NCBI GenBank assembly: GCA_004558865.1
Contig: SFCY01000031.1
Span: 1-20,434, forward strand
Length of the DNA: 20,434 nucleotides
Source of the DNA: Bacteroidales bacterium
Lineage (GTDB): Bacteria; Bacteroidota; Bacteroidia; Bacteroidales; Bacteroidaceae
Reading direction: 5' to 3'
Shown here: positions 8,049 through 16,226 of the stretch, piece by piece
Layout of the letters: every line of letters begins with the position of its first letter
Position numbering within the stretch: the stretch's first letter is position 1
Program-made: the position numbers and the translations under genes
The notes under the pieces: model-generated
Told to the model about the DNA's origin: nothing
Databases searched by the model: none
Seen by the model: the letters and a program-made list of their open reading frames with translations, nothing else

Positions 8049-9161
8049 TCAATCCTCAAATCGTTTTCCATTCTCGTAACGCCCGGTGGCGGTGACCTGC
8101 CCGTTGCGGTCCTTCTCCACGAACTTGCCGTCGCGCACATTGTCGCGGTAGGTTCCCTCGAAGCGTTTGCCGTCCTTGGTCTCCTCTATTGCCGCACCGT
8201 TGCGCTTACCATTATGGAACACTCCCTTGAACTTGCTGCCGTCGGAGAAGTGGATGATGACCTCACCCTCCACATTGCCATCCTTGAAGTTGCCCTCAAA
8301 GACATCGCCGTTCCTCTTCACCAGCTTGCCGTGCCCGTTCTGTTTGTCACCGGCCCAGCCTCCCGTGTAGGTGTCGCCATTCTTCCATGTGAAAGTGCCC
8401 TGGCCATCCTTGTCGCCGTCCTTGAATTGCCCGGTGTACTTGTCGCCGTTGGCATACTTGAAGATGCCCATTCCCGTGCGCTCTCCTTGCACGTAGTCGC
8501 CCTCGTAGACATCGCCGTTCTGAAAGGCGTAGATGCCCTTGCCGTTCTGTATGTCGTTGAGCCAGTCGCCATTGTAGACATCGCCGTCGGCATAGCGGTT
8601 CACGCCTTTGCCCGAGCGCATGTTGTCCGTCCAGTTGCCATTGTAGGTGGTGCCGTCGCCCCAGTCGAAGAAACCGCGCCCGTTCTTCTGGTCGTTCTTC
8701 CACTGGCCCTTGTAGTAGGCTCCGTTGGAGAAGGTATAGGTGCCGGTGCCTTGACGCTGGTCTTTGAACCAGTCGCCGTCATACTTGTCTCCATTGTAAT
8801 AATACATCACGCCATGCCCCTGCTGGTAATCGCGGAACCACAGCCCTACATACTTATTATTGTTGGAGAAGTAGAAGGTGCCGGTGCCATGCTGTTGGTC
8901 CTGAAACCATTCTCCCTCGTACTTCTCTCCGTCGGAGAACGTGTAGACCCCATAGCCTTGCCGCTTTCCCTTCACGTATTGGCCCTCGTAAGTGTCGCCG
9001 TTCTTGTACACCGTGCTTCCCTTTCCGTGGGGACGGCCAGAGACCATTTCGCCCTTGTATTGTCCGCCGTCGCGGGTGGTGCAACTGCCAAGGGTTATCT
9101 TCTGCGCCGAGGCCGACAGAGAAAGTGCAAACAGGAATGATAACAATATCTTATTTCTCAC
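8049..9161 (-). CDS. Exported MORN-repeat protein
   Basis: A 370-residue protein with a signal peptide (~1-19, ending SLSASA-Q) followed by MORN repeats that fill almost the whole chain. From Tyr35 to ~356 there are 14 consecutive 23-residue units of the pattern Y-x-G-x-W-x-x-x-x-x-x-G-x-G-x-x-x-x-x-x-G-D-x, then a partial unit to the C-terminus. MORN arrays form extended beta-hairpin solenoids that bind proteins or lipids; the partner here is unknown. The start is GTG (no ATG is available before the signal peptide), supported by a promoter about 30 bp upstream. It heads the minus-strand group with glgB. The repeat periodicity creates long open frames on the other strand, which are not genes. 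Confidence 0.9.
   Translation of the reverse strand: MRNKILLSFLFALSLSASAQKITLGSCTTRDGGQYKGEMVSGRPHGKGSTVYKNGDTYEGQYVKGKRQGYGVYTFSDGEKYEGEWFQDQQHGTGTFYFSNNNKYVGLWFRDYQQGHGVMYYYNGDKYDGDWFKDQRQGTGTYTFSNGAYYKGQWKNDQKNGRGFFDWGDGTTYNGNWTDNMRSGKGVNRYADGDVYNGDWLNDIQNGKGIYAFQNGDVYEGDYVQGERTGMGIFKYANGDKYTGQFKDGDKDGQGTFTWKNGDTYTGGWAGDKQNGHGKLVKRNGDVFEGNFKDGNVEGEVIIHFSDGSKFKGVFHNGKRNGAAIEETKDGKRFEGTYRDNVRDGKFVEKDRNGQVTATGRYENGKRFED
8094..9059 (-). repeat. 69-bp tandem coding repeats (14 MORN units)
   Basis: DNA equivalent of the 14 MORN units: a 69-bp period with CCGTC/CCGTT glycine-aspartate blocks recurring on the plus strand as written. Units diverge at silent and surface positions, so it is an old array rather than a fresh expansion, although copy number could still vary by recombination. 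Confidence 0.85.
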
Positions 9162-9189
9162 AATTTTATTTCGTTAGGTTTATCAATCA

Positions 9190-9220
9190 CAAAAGTATAA
9201 AGAAATTACCAATTTCCCAA
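9190..9220 (-). promoter_or_regulatory. Bacteroidetes-type promoter of the MORN/glgB group
   Basis: On the minus strand TACTTTTG (9197-9190) matches TAnnTTTG exactly, and a TTG (9220-9218) lies 20 bp upstream, the spacing expected for the -33/-7 promoter class. Transcription would start a few bases further on, giving a short leader before the GTG at 9161. Confidence 0.6.
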
Positions 9221-9299
9221 CTTTTTTTATCTTTTTTAGGTAGAACAAGCCACATGCAACTGTGCAAAAGGCATGACCGCTCCGAAATCCCCCCTTAAC

Positions 9300-9340
9300 T
9301 TTAGGGATTCTCCTACCCATGTTTAGGACTCCCCCACCCC
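9300..9340. repeat. Two copies of a TTTAGG...CCC motif in a divergent promoter region
   Basis: TTTAGGGATTCTCCTACCC (9300-9318) and TTTAGGACTCCCCCACCCC (9322-9340) share 13 of 19 positions at a 22-bp period, about two helical turns. They sit between the divergent MORN and barrel genes and just upstream of the barrel gene's -7 box, a place where tandem operators are often found. The rest of 9162-9393 holds the two promoters and a T-rich run at 9221-9237. Confidence 0.3.
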
Positions 9341-9360
9341 GGCGGCTAACGGAAAAAGAT

Positions 9361-9369
9361 TAAATTTGC
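9361..9369 (+). promoter_or_regulatory. Candidate -7 box of the outer-membrane barrel gene
   Basis: TAAATTTGC fits TAnnTTTG exactly and lies 25 bp before the ATG at 9394. The -33 region at the expected distance is GC-rich and lacks TTTG, so an activator binding the repeats at 9300-9340 may be needed (inference). Confidence 0.45.
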
Positions 9370-9393
9370 CACCGTAACCAACAAACAAGCTTT

Positions 9394-10074
9394 ATGAGAA
9401 AGACCACATTGTTAACTTCCCTGCTTCTGTTGCCGGCAATGGCAGCAATGGCACAATATTATCCCGACGGCCGCCCCATCCCACCGCGCCACAGGGCAAG
9501 CTACCTCCGCGGCCAGCAATACAAGGCCACCTATTATGGATTCCGTATCGGATTGGCCGTGGGGACCGTCCACAGCGACTCGCCCTATCTCGACGGCAAC
9601 GATGCCAAAGCCGGACTCAACGCGGGCTTCACCATTGGCACCCAGCTCACCCCTGCCGCGCCGCTCTATTTTGAGTCCGGACTCTATTACAATGAGAAGG
9701 GCGGAAAGAGTACCTACAACGGCAACAAGTTCACCTATTCCCTCGACTACCTTGAAGTGCCGCTATTGCTCAAATACAAGTACAACGTGGACCCGACTTT
9801 CTCCATCGAGCCTTTCATGGGAGGCTACTTGAGTTGTGGAGTGGCGGGCAAGATCAAGGACTTCGCCAACCGTGAGGCCTACAGCAGCTACGACAGTGAC
9901 ATCGCACAGCACTTCCGCCGGTTTGACGGTGGACTGAGACTGGGATGCGGCTTTGGTTTCGACATGCTCTATCTTGAGGCCAGCTACGACATTGGACTGG
10001 CCAACGTCGGGAACGACGATTTCGACGACACACGCACGGGATGCTTCAACCTCACTTTTGGAGTGAACTTCTGA
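9394..10074 (+). CDS. Porin-family outer-membrane beta-barrel protein
   Basis: A 226-residue protein with a signal peptide (MRKTTLLTSLLLLPAMAAMA, cleavage before QYYPDG). Alternating amphipathic strands follow: FRIGLAVGTVHS, GLNAGFTIGTQLTP, LYFESGLYYNEKG, YLEVPLLLKYKYN, FSIEPFMGGYLSCGVAG, DGGLRLGCGFGFDMLYLEASYDIGLAN. It ends in a terminal Phe (FNLTFGVNF) as expected for BAM-inserted barrels. The pattern fits the small Bacteroidetes outer-membrane 'OMP_b-brl_2' family of about eight strands. It is monocistronic, diverges from the MORN gene and converges on the MATE gene with a shared hairpin between them. Its ligand or role is not evident. Confidence 0.85.
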   Translation: MRKTTLLTSLLLLPAMAAMAQYYPDGRPIPPRHRASYLRGQQYKATYYGFRIGLAVGTVHSDSPYLDGNDAKAGLNAGFTIGTQLTPAAPLYFESGLYYNEKGGKSTYNGNKFTYSLDYLEVPLLLKYKYNVDPTFSIEPFMGGYLSCGVAGKIKDFANREAYSSYDSDIAQHFRRFDGGLRLGCGFGFDMLYLEASYDIGLANVGNDDFDDTRTGCFNLTFGVNF

Positions 10075-10083
10075 CCCTCCCAA

Positions 10084-10127
10084 GGCTTCGCGCGCAATTG
10101 CCCCTAAGGACAACTACGCGCGAAGCC
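10084..10127. terminator. Hairpin between convergent genes, possible bidirectional terminator
   Basis: An 11-bp perfect stem (GGCTTCGCGCG, 10084-10094, with CGCGCGAAGCC, 10117-10127) closes a 22-nt loop between the barrel gene and the MATE gene. The right arm lies in the last codons of the MATE gene. Neither side has a real T-run, so termination would be imperfect or Rho-assisted. Confidence 0.5.
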
Positions 10128-11418
10128 AAAAGTATTGGCCGATTCCACGGAAAAGCAGGAATACAAGGAAAGCCAGCCACAACGCATGGTTGCCCAATGA
10201 GGATTGGAAAATGAGAAACACAGTGAAGAAGCACAAGGCGGCAATGGCCGAGGATACAAGCATCCCGCGAGTGGCGGTGATGCCTATGAAGATGCCATCG
10301 AAGATATAAGCGGCGAATCCACTGAGGGGAATCAGACTCGCCCAAAGCAGATAAGGCTTGGCACCGCCAAGCACATCCACATTGTTGGTCAAGAACCTGA
10401 GCAGGCCTTTTCCGCCTATGAAATAGACAGCGGAGAAGACCACCGCCATGCCCAGCCCCCAGAGCATCAGGCGACGATAGAGCAAACGGCTCCTGTCCCG
10501 TGTGGCAACATCCGTTTGAGAGGCTCCGTAGGAATGGCCGCAAAGCGCCTCCGCGGCATTGGCAAACCCGTCCATGAAATAGGAGAACAAGGTGCTGAAC
10601 GTCATCAACAATGCGTTTACCGAAAGGACGAGGTCGCCTTGCCGAGCTCCTGCCGAGGTGAAGAAGAGGTTCACGGCAACAAGAAACAGCGTACGGAGGA
10701 AGATATCGCGGTTGACACTGAAAAAACGCCTCAACTGCTCGCCGCGCATCACTTCGCCCAATGGCCGACGATAACGCGCCAACCTGCCATAATACTTGCG
10801 CCAAAAAAACAACATCACCAGAAACCCTATCCATTGGGAGAGCATGGTTCCCCATGCCACGCCCTCTATCCTCATGCCCAAGCCGAAGACAAAAAACAAG
10901 GAGAGGATGACATTCGAGCTGACCTGTATGATGCTCACGGCCATGGGCAGCCGCGTGTTCTGCATGCCCACATACCAGCCCGTCAGGGCGTAGACACCAA
11001 ACACGGCGGGCGCGCCCCAAATGCCAATCCTAAAATAGGCCTCCACCAAGGGCTGGAGCTGGGGCGAGGGACCTATCAGAGCCACGGCGACAAGATACAA
11101 AGGACGTTGGAGAATGAGGAAAAACAATGCCACTGCCTCTCCCAAAAGGAGGGAGCGGATGAAGATGTTGACGATTTCCGACAGATTGCGGCTTCCCCAA
11201 GCCTGCGAGGTGAGGCCACTCGTCGACATGCGCAGGAAACCGAATATCCAATAAACCACGTTGAATATCATCGTTCCCACAGCCACCGCCCCAATATAGG
11301 CAGCCGCGCCCAAATGCCCCACAATGGCTTGGTCCACCAGTCCAAGGAGAGGCACCGTGATGTTGCTCACGATGGAGGGCAGGGCCAACTTGAGGATTTG
11401 TCGGTTGAGCTGATCCAT
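10114..11418 (-). CDS. MATE-family efflux transporter
   Basis: A 434-residue inner-membrane protein with about 12 hydrophobic helices. Hallmarks of the MATE/DinF-type family are at the N-terminus: ILKLALPSIVSNITVPLLGLVDQAIVGHLGAAAYIGAVAVG and then FLRMSTSGLTSQAWGSRN. The second half repeats the fold (DIFLRTLFLVAVNLFFTSAGARQG, FMDGFANAAEALCGHSYGA). Such proteins export cationic drugs or metabolites using Na+ or H+ gradients. The start ATG at 11418 overlaps the upstream gene's stop (TGATG), so the two are translationally coupled. The longer frame to 11454 would run through the previous gene and is rejected. It is the last gene of the seven-gene block and may be a passenger rather than a working part. 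Confidence 0.93.
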   Translation of the reverse strand: MDQLNRQILKLALPSIVSNITVPLLGLVDQAIVGHLGAAAYIGAVAVGTMIFNVVYWIFGFLRMSTSGLTSQAWGSRNLSEIVNIFIRSLLLGEAVALFFLILQRPLYLVAVALIGPSPQLQPLVEAYFRIGIWGAPAVFGVYALTGWYVGMQNTRLPMAVSIIQVSSNVILSLFFVFGLGMRIEGVAWGTMLSQWIGFLVMLFFWRKYYGRLARYRRPLGEVMRGEQLRRFFSVNRDIFLRTLFLVAVNLFFTSAGARQGDLVLSVNALLMTFSTLFSYFMDGFANAAEALCGHSYGASQTDVATRDRSRLLYRRLMLWGLGMAVVFSAVYFIGGKGLLRFLTNNVDVLGGAKPYLLWASLIPLSGFAAYIFDGIFIGITATRGMLVSSAIAALCFFTVFLIFQSSLGNHALWLAFLVFLLFRGIGQYFWLRA

Positions 11419-12251
11419 CAGTCGGCTTTGTGCATGAACTTTCCGTCTTGCCACTCTATGCTCTTCCGCTTATGGTTGAGAGGATAGTCGCAGCGCGAGC
11501 GTCCGTCGGGCGACTCAAAATGGAGCGTTCCTGCCGAGTAATAAAAGGTTCCCTCTGCCGCCTCCATATCGTTGATTTGCTCCTTCAGATGATTTCCATG
11601 AATCACTATCGTGATGCGTCCCAGTCCGTCCTCACCGTTATCGTCGTATTCCCAGGTGCCTTGAATCCAGTCGGGGGCTTTCTGGGCGTTGACCTCCACA
11701 AAGTCATCTGCCTCATGGCTGACCGAGGAGGAAGAGGCGTCCTTCGGCTGCTCCACGCCAGCGGATGGGGCGTAGTCGTCGGAGGAACTGCCCGAGCATT
11801 TGTTGGCCACGATGATGATGGCGGCAATCATGAGAACCGCAAACAGTATCTTGTTCAGGCATGACGAGAGACACGACCTCGGCTTCTGGGGCTGGTTGGG
11901 GGGCAGCGGATTGAACTGGGTCTGTCCGAAGTCCGACATCGGCATCGTCGGCTGTGGGGGCTGACCGTAGCGATTGGCATCCCGCCCATACGTTGCCCCC
12001 TGCTGGCCCCTGTCTTGCTGGGGTGGAATCCCGTTGACCCTTGCCTGTCCGCCGTCGGTGGCGTTGGCCTGTGGAGGGGTGGTTTCCCCTGCGGCCAATC
12101 CTGTGTCGGGGGTTGTGTCGTCCGCCTCTTCTTCCGATACCTGATAGGTAAAGGGAGTGCCGCAGCGGGGACAGTTGCATGCCACCTCTGTAATTCCGGG
12201 TATCGTCTTCACTTCAAAGGTGAGACGGCATTTGGGACATTTTACTTTCAC
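11418..12251 (-). CDS. Zinc-ribbon protein with single membrane anchor
   Basis: A 277-residue protein without an assigned function. Residues 1-34 form a zinc ribbon (C5-P-K-C8 and C27-P-R-C30, MJ0042-like start KCPKC). Residues ~40-125 are a Pro/Gln/Gly-rich linker, and one hydrophobic helix spans ~134-150 (ILFAVLMIAAIIIVAN). The far side of the membrane carries an acidic Ser-rich stretch and a small beta-rich domain (WIQGTWEYDDNGEDGLGRI to the end) resembling a lipocalin-like or META-like sheet. Predicted topology is zinc ribbon inside, beta domain in the periplasm. The GTG at 12251 has AGGA upstream. It is 13 bp after the coiled-coil gene and is coupled to the MATE gene by TGATG. Confidence 0.75.
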   Translation of the reverse strand: MKVKCPKCRLTFEVKTIPGITEVACNCPRCGTPFTYQVSEEEADDTTPDTGLAAGETTPPQANATDGGQARVNGIPPQQDRGQQGATYGRDANRYGQPPQPTMPMSDFGQTQFNPLPPNQPQKPRSCLSSCLNKILFAVLMIAAIIIVANKCSGSSSDDYAPSAGVEQPKDASSSSVSHEADDFVEVNAQKAPDWIQGTWEYDDNGEDGLGRITIVIHGNHLKEQINDMEAAEGTFYYSAGTLHFESPDGRSRCDYPLNHKRKSIEWQDGKFMHKAD

Positions 12252-12264
12252 TTCTTATTCCTGC

Positions 12265-12738
12265 TTAATTCTCAAAAGCCACGACGGCCTTGCGCAGCAA
12301 GCGCCACACGGCTCCATCCTTCATAACCTTGCCCTCCTCCACGGTGTCGATGCGGCGGGGCATGATTCGCGAATTGCCCATGATTTTGCAAACGGGCTTG
12401 ATAAACTGGCTCACGCTGATGTTGGCGGTGGCCAGAGCCTCGGGGGTCTGGAGCATGATGAACGTGCCGTTGCGGCCATCCCGAGTGGAGAGTTGGTAGA
12501 TGCTCTTGCCCGCCTGCTGCTCGTCGGCGTATTCCTCAAAGACTCCCTCGGGTGTGGGAGCACCAAGATAGATGGTGCGGTATTGGCTCTCGGGGCTTGG
12601 AGCGTCTGTCGCCGCGGCCACCACGACGGGCGCGGCGGGAGGATTGCCTTGGAGGGCCTTCACCTGAAGTTCCAGCTCCTCCACCCGCTGTTCCAGCTGT
12701 GCGAGGCGCGACTCCATTGTATTGCTTTCGTCTGCCAT
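12265..12738 (-). CDS. Small coiled-coil protein of the tubulin/actin-like block
   Basis: A 157-residue soluble protein, not recognised. The N-terminus is a heptad-rich coiled coil (MESRLAQLEQRVEELELQVKALQG, ~8-31), followed by a Pro/Ala linker. A compact C-terminal domain follows (YRTIYLGAPTPEGVF..., DGRNGTFIMLQTPEALATANISVSQFIKPVCKIMG). It starts 2 bp after the stop of the actin-like gene and is followed 13 bp later by the zinc-ribbon gene, so coexpression is very likely. A coiled coil plus globular domain would suit an adaptor or oligomerising partner of the actin-like ATPase (inference). Confidence 0.7.
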   Translation of the reverse strand: MADESNTMESRLAQLEQRVEELELQVKALQGNPPAAPVVVAAATDAPSPESQYRTIYLGAPTPEGVFEEYADEQQAGKSIYQLSTRDGRNGTFIMLQTPEALATANISVSQFIKPVCKIMGNSRIMPRRIDTVEEGKVMKDGAVWRLLRKAVVAFEN

Positions 12739-12740
12739 CG

Positions 12741-15700
12741 TTACAAATTCTCTATTAAATTCTCACGAATACTTCCAATGATGGGATAGAAGAACACCGT
12801 GTCCTCAATCTCCTCATTACCATTCTTGCTCTCTTGGTTGCGGTTGACAAAGCGCCATCCATTAACCAAATGATGCTCCAAGTTCTTGTTCATCAATTCC
12901 TTGAACCTCTGAAGACTGTTGTAGTCCACCAAAAAGCGGTCCACTACTTTGATGTCCTCGCAGAGCCTGCAGAAGAAGTCGTTGAAATGTCTCACCTGCT
13001 CAACAATCTCGGTCCGGATTTCGGCGTTGTCCATATCGTCATAGACAAGCTTCTCCTTTGATATCATCGAGTAGTTGTATTTCAAGCTGCTGTCGAAGCT
13101 GTCCATGAGCCTATTGAGCTCCGCCACTTGGGCGCACCCGCGACTATCGCGCACCTGCATCAGGGCCCCGCGGCAGGTGATTTGCTTGGGTTCCTTCTTC
13201 TCCATCACCACCGAGAAGCCATCGGCGTCATATCGCTCGCCGTACACCCGCTCGAAGACGGCCTGCGTAAGCTGGTCGAGGTCGCGCTGCGTACCCACGA
13301 TGTCAAGCACCTTTGAGCCTGTTCCGGAGAACATCACCGAGCGGGGCTTCCCTATCCCGCGGTGCCGCATCATGCTGGCCACGTAATAGATGAGGGTCAC
13401 GTAGAAATAGATGAAGATGATTTTGCGCTGGCCATCCTGGTTGAGAAGCAGGTTGTAGGAGAAGGCTTCCTTGCCCTTCACCACCTTGTTGTTGGCCACC
13501 GAGAAGAGGAAAGCGTTGATGTCCTCACTCTTCTTCTTCTCCGTGATGTCTTCCAAGATTCCCGACAACTCGCCGTAAAGCTCATCGTCATTGTCGAAAT
13601 GACGGCGGAAATGCTCCACATACTTCACCAACATCGGATTGCTGTCGCCATGGGGCACCTCTGAGAACCCGTCGCCGAAGAGCACATTGGCGGCGAAGCG
13701 GAACGAGGTCAGGAAGGTGGGCTGCGAGGCGTTGCTGCCGAAGACAACCACATCGCTTGAGCCGCCCCCTATGTCGATGCTGGCCACGGTGGAGGCCGCA
13801 CCCAAGAAGCGGCTTGAGCACTTGTAGAAATAGTAGGGAGCCACAGATTCGGGCATCTGGATGAGGTTGTCGCCATCGCCACGCACTCCGAAGACCTCTT
13901 GGAAGATTCGGCTCCAGTTTTCGCCTATCTTCCTCACGTTGCCCACCTTCATGGCCAAGGGATAGAACCATACGAGACGGGTCTTCTGCAAGTCGCCGTT
14001 CTCCAACAGCACTTTCGTGCGCATGAGCAGGGCCAGCTCTGTGAGGTAGGCCTTGACGCGCTTGCTGTTGGCCAACTCGGTGCTCCACTTCAGATTGGCC
14101 ACCACGCGGTTGGCATAGCCCAAACTCTCCTTCTCATACACAAAGGGGATGTTGGCGTCGCCCAAGGCTATGATTTCGTCCACGGTCTCTGCGTCGAGGC
14201 GGTCGGGTTCCGAAAGCACTGTACGCTGCGGGAATCCATAGTTGTCGCCGAGTGCCTTGGGCAGGAACTCTTGCTTCATCAGGGCATCGTAATAGATGTT
14301 CTGCCCGTTGTAGAGCGTGGCCAAGAACCGCTGCCGGGCCATGCTGTCCATGGCCAAGGGCGCCGGCATCTTGTCGCCCGTCATATATTCCACGTGGGTG
14401 TTGGTCGTGCCGAAGTCCACCGAGAAAGTCACAGCCTCATGACCCGGCACGTAGGCTGGCCAGTTGGGACAGACCACGCCCTCGGCGGCGAGGCTGCCAT
14501 GGTCGTCGATGAGGCGTAGGGTGGCATAGTCGAAACTGTCGTTGACGGAATAATAATCGGAGCCTATTCCTTTCTCCGATTTCAGACTGCGGTGGCGGCA
14601 CACTACATTCTCGCCAGCGAGATAGTTCTTGTAGCCGTTCTGTGCAAATTCCAACTGCAGGCTACAGCCCGAGAGCATGCCCATGGCCCGGTTGACGAGC
14701 TGCACCTTGTACTTGTCGCCCTGCCCCAGTCTGACGAAGGGAAACACCGTGAGCGTGAAAGGAAGGGTGAAGAACACGCCTCGGTCGTTGCTCTCGTCGT
14801 AGCGCAGGTTCATGTTGTGCTCCTGCAGGTAGGTCCGCTCCAAGGTAATGAATTGTCCGGTCTTCTGGATGGGTATGCGCAGCGTCACCTTCACACTCTC
14901 CACACCGCCGGTCTTGCTGTGTACCAGCTCAAAACGGGGCTTCCCCGATAAGGTTCCCCTCAAGTCATCGGCATTGAAATATTTGAAGAACAAGGGCTTC
15001 AACGGCAGGAGGAAGTCGTGTTCGTCGGCCTCGCGCGTGCCTTGCTGCCTGTTGCCGTTGAAGAAGCACTCGTTGTCGAGGGCATAGTCCAGCTTGATGA
15101 GCACGGGCTGCAGGAAGTCGTCTGTCGTCAGCCACGGATATTGGTGAGAGGTGGCGGGCAGGATCCTCTTCTCCGGCGCCAAGGCGTAGTCCTCGCGCCG
15201 AATTACGGTGGTGTCGTCCCAAGGTCCTGTGATGTAGCGCATGGGCTCAAGAGCGTTGAGATGGTTCTGGAGTATCAAGGGCAGCGGGTCGGTCTGCTTG
15301 CGCGAGGGACTGACAACGAAGTCGCTCCTGCGGATGGCCTCTTGTATGTCCACCCGCCGCACGCAAAAGAAAGGCACGCCGAGAGCCTCAACCCCATCGT
15401 CTACTATGTCGAAATGGGTCTCCAGCCAAGTGCGGGCTTTTTCCGCGTCCTGCTGGTCCACTACCCGCGGGTTGCCGATTTCGTCGAGTATCTGTGTCTG
15501 CAGCCCGGTGTCGAGCAGGCGCATGTTGGCTATGAGGTAGTCGTTCACCTCGCCGCACAACTTCTTCAACTGGGGAAATGCGGTGAAGAGCGCATAGACA
15601 TATTTCACGAAAGTGTCCTGCCGCTCATAGAGAGGGCGCCAGGCTTGGAAGAGACCAACGTTCTGTTCCACGGGAATCTGGCACAAGCCGGGCTGCGCGT

Positions 15701-16202
15701 TTGGGGTGGCCATCCACAGTGTGACGGGGGATGTGGAACCCACCACCTTGTCGCCGCAAACGAGGAAGAAGAGACGGTCCATCTGGTCGAAGTTGAAGGC
15801 CTCCTTGTCCTGCTCCAAGAACATCTCTATAGTCTCTCCCAACAGCCTGTGCCGCTCTTCGGTCTTGAGCCGTTCCACCTCTGTCTGCCGGTTCCACACC
15901 ACAATCTTCAGCTTGTTGCTCAGTTCGGTGTAGTTGAAGAAGAGCTGGGCTATGTCGAGGGCGTTGCCCACGAGCCTCTCATCCATCAGCTCCCCTTTAA
16001 GATTGGCATGCGTGGACAGACGCCTGAAGGCATTCTTCACCAAGTCCATCTGGGCAAACGGCGAGGGGATGGCAGTGCGCGGCTTGGCCGACAATCCACC
16101 GTTGGGGTCGCTGATTTGCTCTATCTCGTCGGCGTTGTATTGTCCGTTGAGGGATATCCACCCTTCTCCTGTCGTCTTGTTATTATAGCTTAATACGTTC
16201 AT
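12741..16202 (-). CDS. Giant protein with actin/Hsp70-type ATPase core
   Basis: A 1153-residue protein. The three ATP-binding motifs of the actin/Hsp70/hexokinase fold are visible: PHOSPHATE-1 TFSVDFGTTNTHVEY (Asp596, GTT 598-600), PHOSPHATE-2 ASIDIGGGSSDVVVFG (Asp810, GGG 812-814), and ADENOSINE MFSGTGSKVLDI (GTGS 960-963). The ~580 residues before the core and ~150 after it match nothing I know. No signal peptide or membrane helix is apparent, so it is probably cytosolic. At this size it exceeds MreB, ParM and DnaK; the enterobacterial SrfB type is a loose analogue in size only. It follows the tubulin-like gene by 24 bp and is followed 2 bp later by the coiled-coil gene, which points to a shared complex. 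Confidence 0.8.
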   Translation of the reverse strand: MNVLSYNNKTTGEGWISLNGQYNADEIEQISDPNGGLSAKPRTAIPSPFAQMDLVKNAFRRLSTHANLKGELMDERLVGNALDIAQLFFNYTELSNKLKIVVWNRQTEVERLKTEERHRLLGETIEMFLEQDKEAFNFDQMDRLFFLVCGDKVVGSTSPVTLWMATPNAQPGLCQIPVEQNVGLFQAWRPLYERQDTFVKYVYALFTAFPQLKKLCGEVNDYLIANMRLLDTGLQTQILDEIGNPRVVDQQDAEKARTWLETHFDIVDDGVEALGVPFFCVRRVDIQEAIRRSDFVVSPSRKQTDPLPLILQNHLNALEPMRYITGPWDDTTVIRREDYALAPEKRILPATSHQYPWLTTDDFLQPVLIKLDYALDNECFFNGNRQQGTREADEHDFLLPLKPLFFKYFNADDLRGTLSGKPRFELVHSKTGGVESVKVTLRIPIQKTGQFITLERTYLQEHNMNLRYDESNDRGVFFTLPFTLTVFPFVRLGQGDKYKVQLVNRAMGMLSGCSLQLEFAQNGYKNYLAGENVVCRHRSLKSEKGIGSDYYSVNDSFDYATLRLIDDHGSLAAEGVVCPNWPAYVPGHEAVTFSVDFGTTNTHVEYMTGDKMPAPLAMDSMARQRFLATLYNGQNIYYDALMKQEFLPKALGDNYGFPQRTVLSEPDRLDAETVDEIIALGDANIPFVYEKESLGYANRVVANLKWSTELANSKRVKAYLTELALLMRTKVLLENGDLQKTRLVWFYPLAMKVGNVRKIGENWSRIFQEVFGVRGDGDNLIQMPESVAPYYFYKCSSRFLGAASTVASIDIGGGSSDVVVFGSNASQPTFLTSFRFAANVLFGDGFSEVPHGDSNPMLVKYVEHFRRHFDNDDELYGELSGILEDITEKKKSEDINAFLFSVANNKVVKGKEAFSYNLLLNQDGQRKIIFIYFYVTLIYYVASMMRHRGIGKPRSVMFSGTGSKVLDIVGTQRDLDQLTQAVFERVYGERYDADGFSVVMEKKEPKQITCRGALMQVRDSRGCAQVAELNRLMDSFDSSLKYNYSMISKEKLVYDDMDNAEIRTEIVEQVRHFNDFFCRLCEDIKVVDRFLVDYNSLQRFKELMNKNLEHHLVNGWRFVNRNQESKNGNEEIEDTVFFYPIIGSIRENLIENL

Positions 16203-16226
16203 CTTAATCTTTTAGTGTTGTGGCAT

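Noticed and set aside
7938..9140. 400-codon open frame on the plus strand opposite the MORN gene
   Set aside because: It mirrors the 69-bp repeats of the MORN gene; its translation is a low-complexity Val/Ala/Leu-rich shadow without any family resemblance, while the opposite strand gives a clear MORN array.
10204..11487. 427-codon plus-strand frame
   Set aside because: Antisense to the MATE gene and the end of the zinc-ribbon gene. The product is His/Gln-rich and lacks domains; the MATE frame has clear helices and motifs.
15018..16193. 391-codon plus-strand frame
   Set aside because: Antisense to the N-terminal part of the actin-like gene. That gene's frame runs unbroken for 1153 codons and carries the ATPase motifs.
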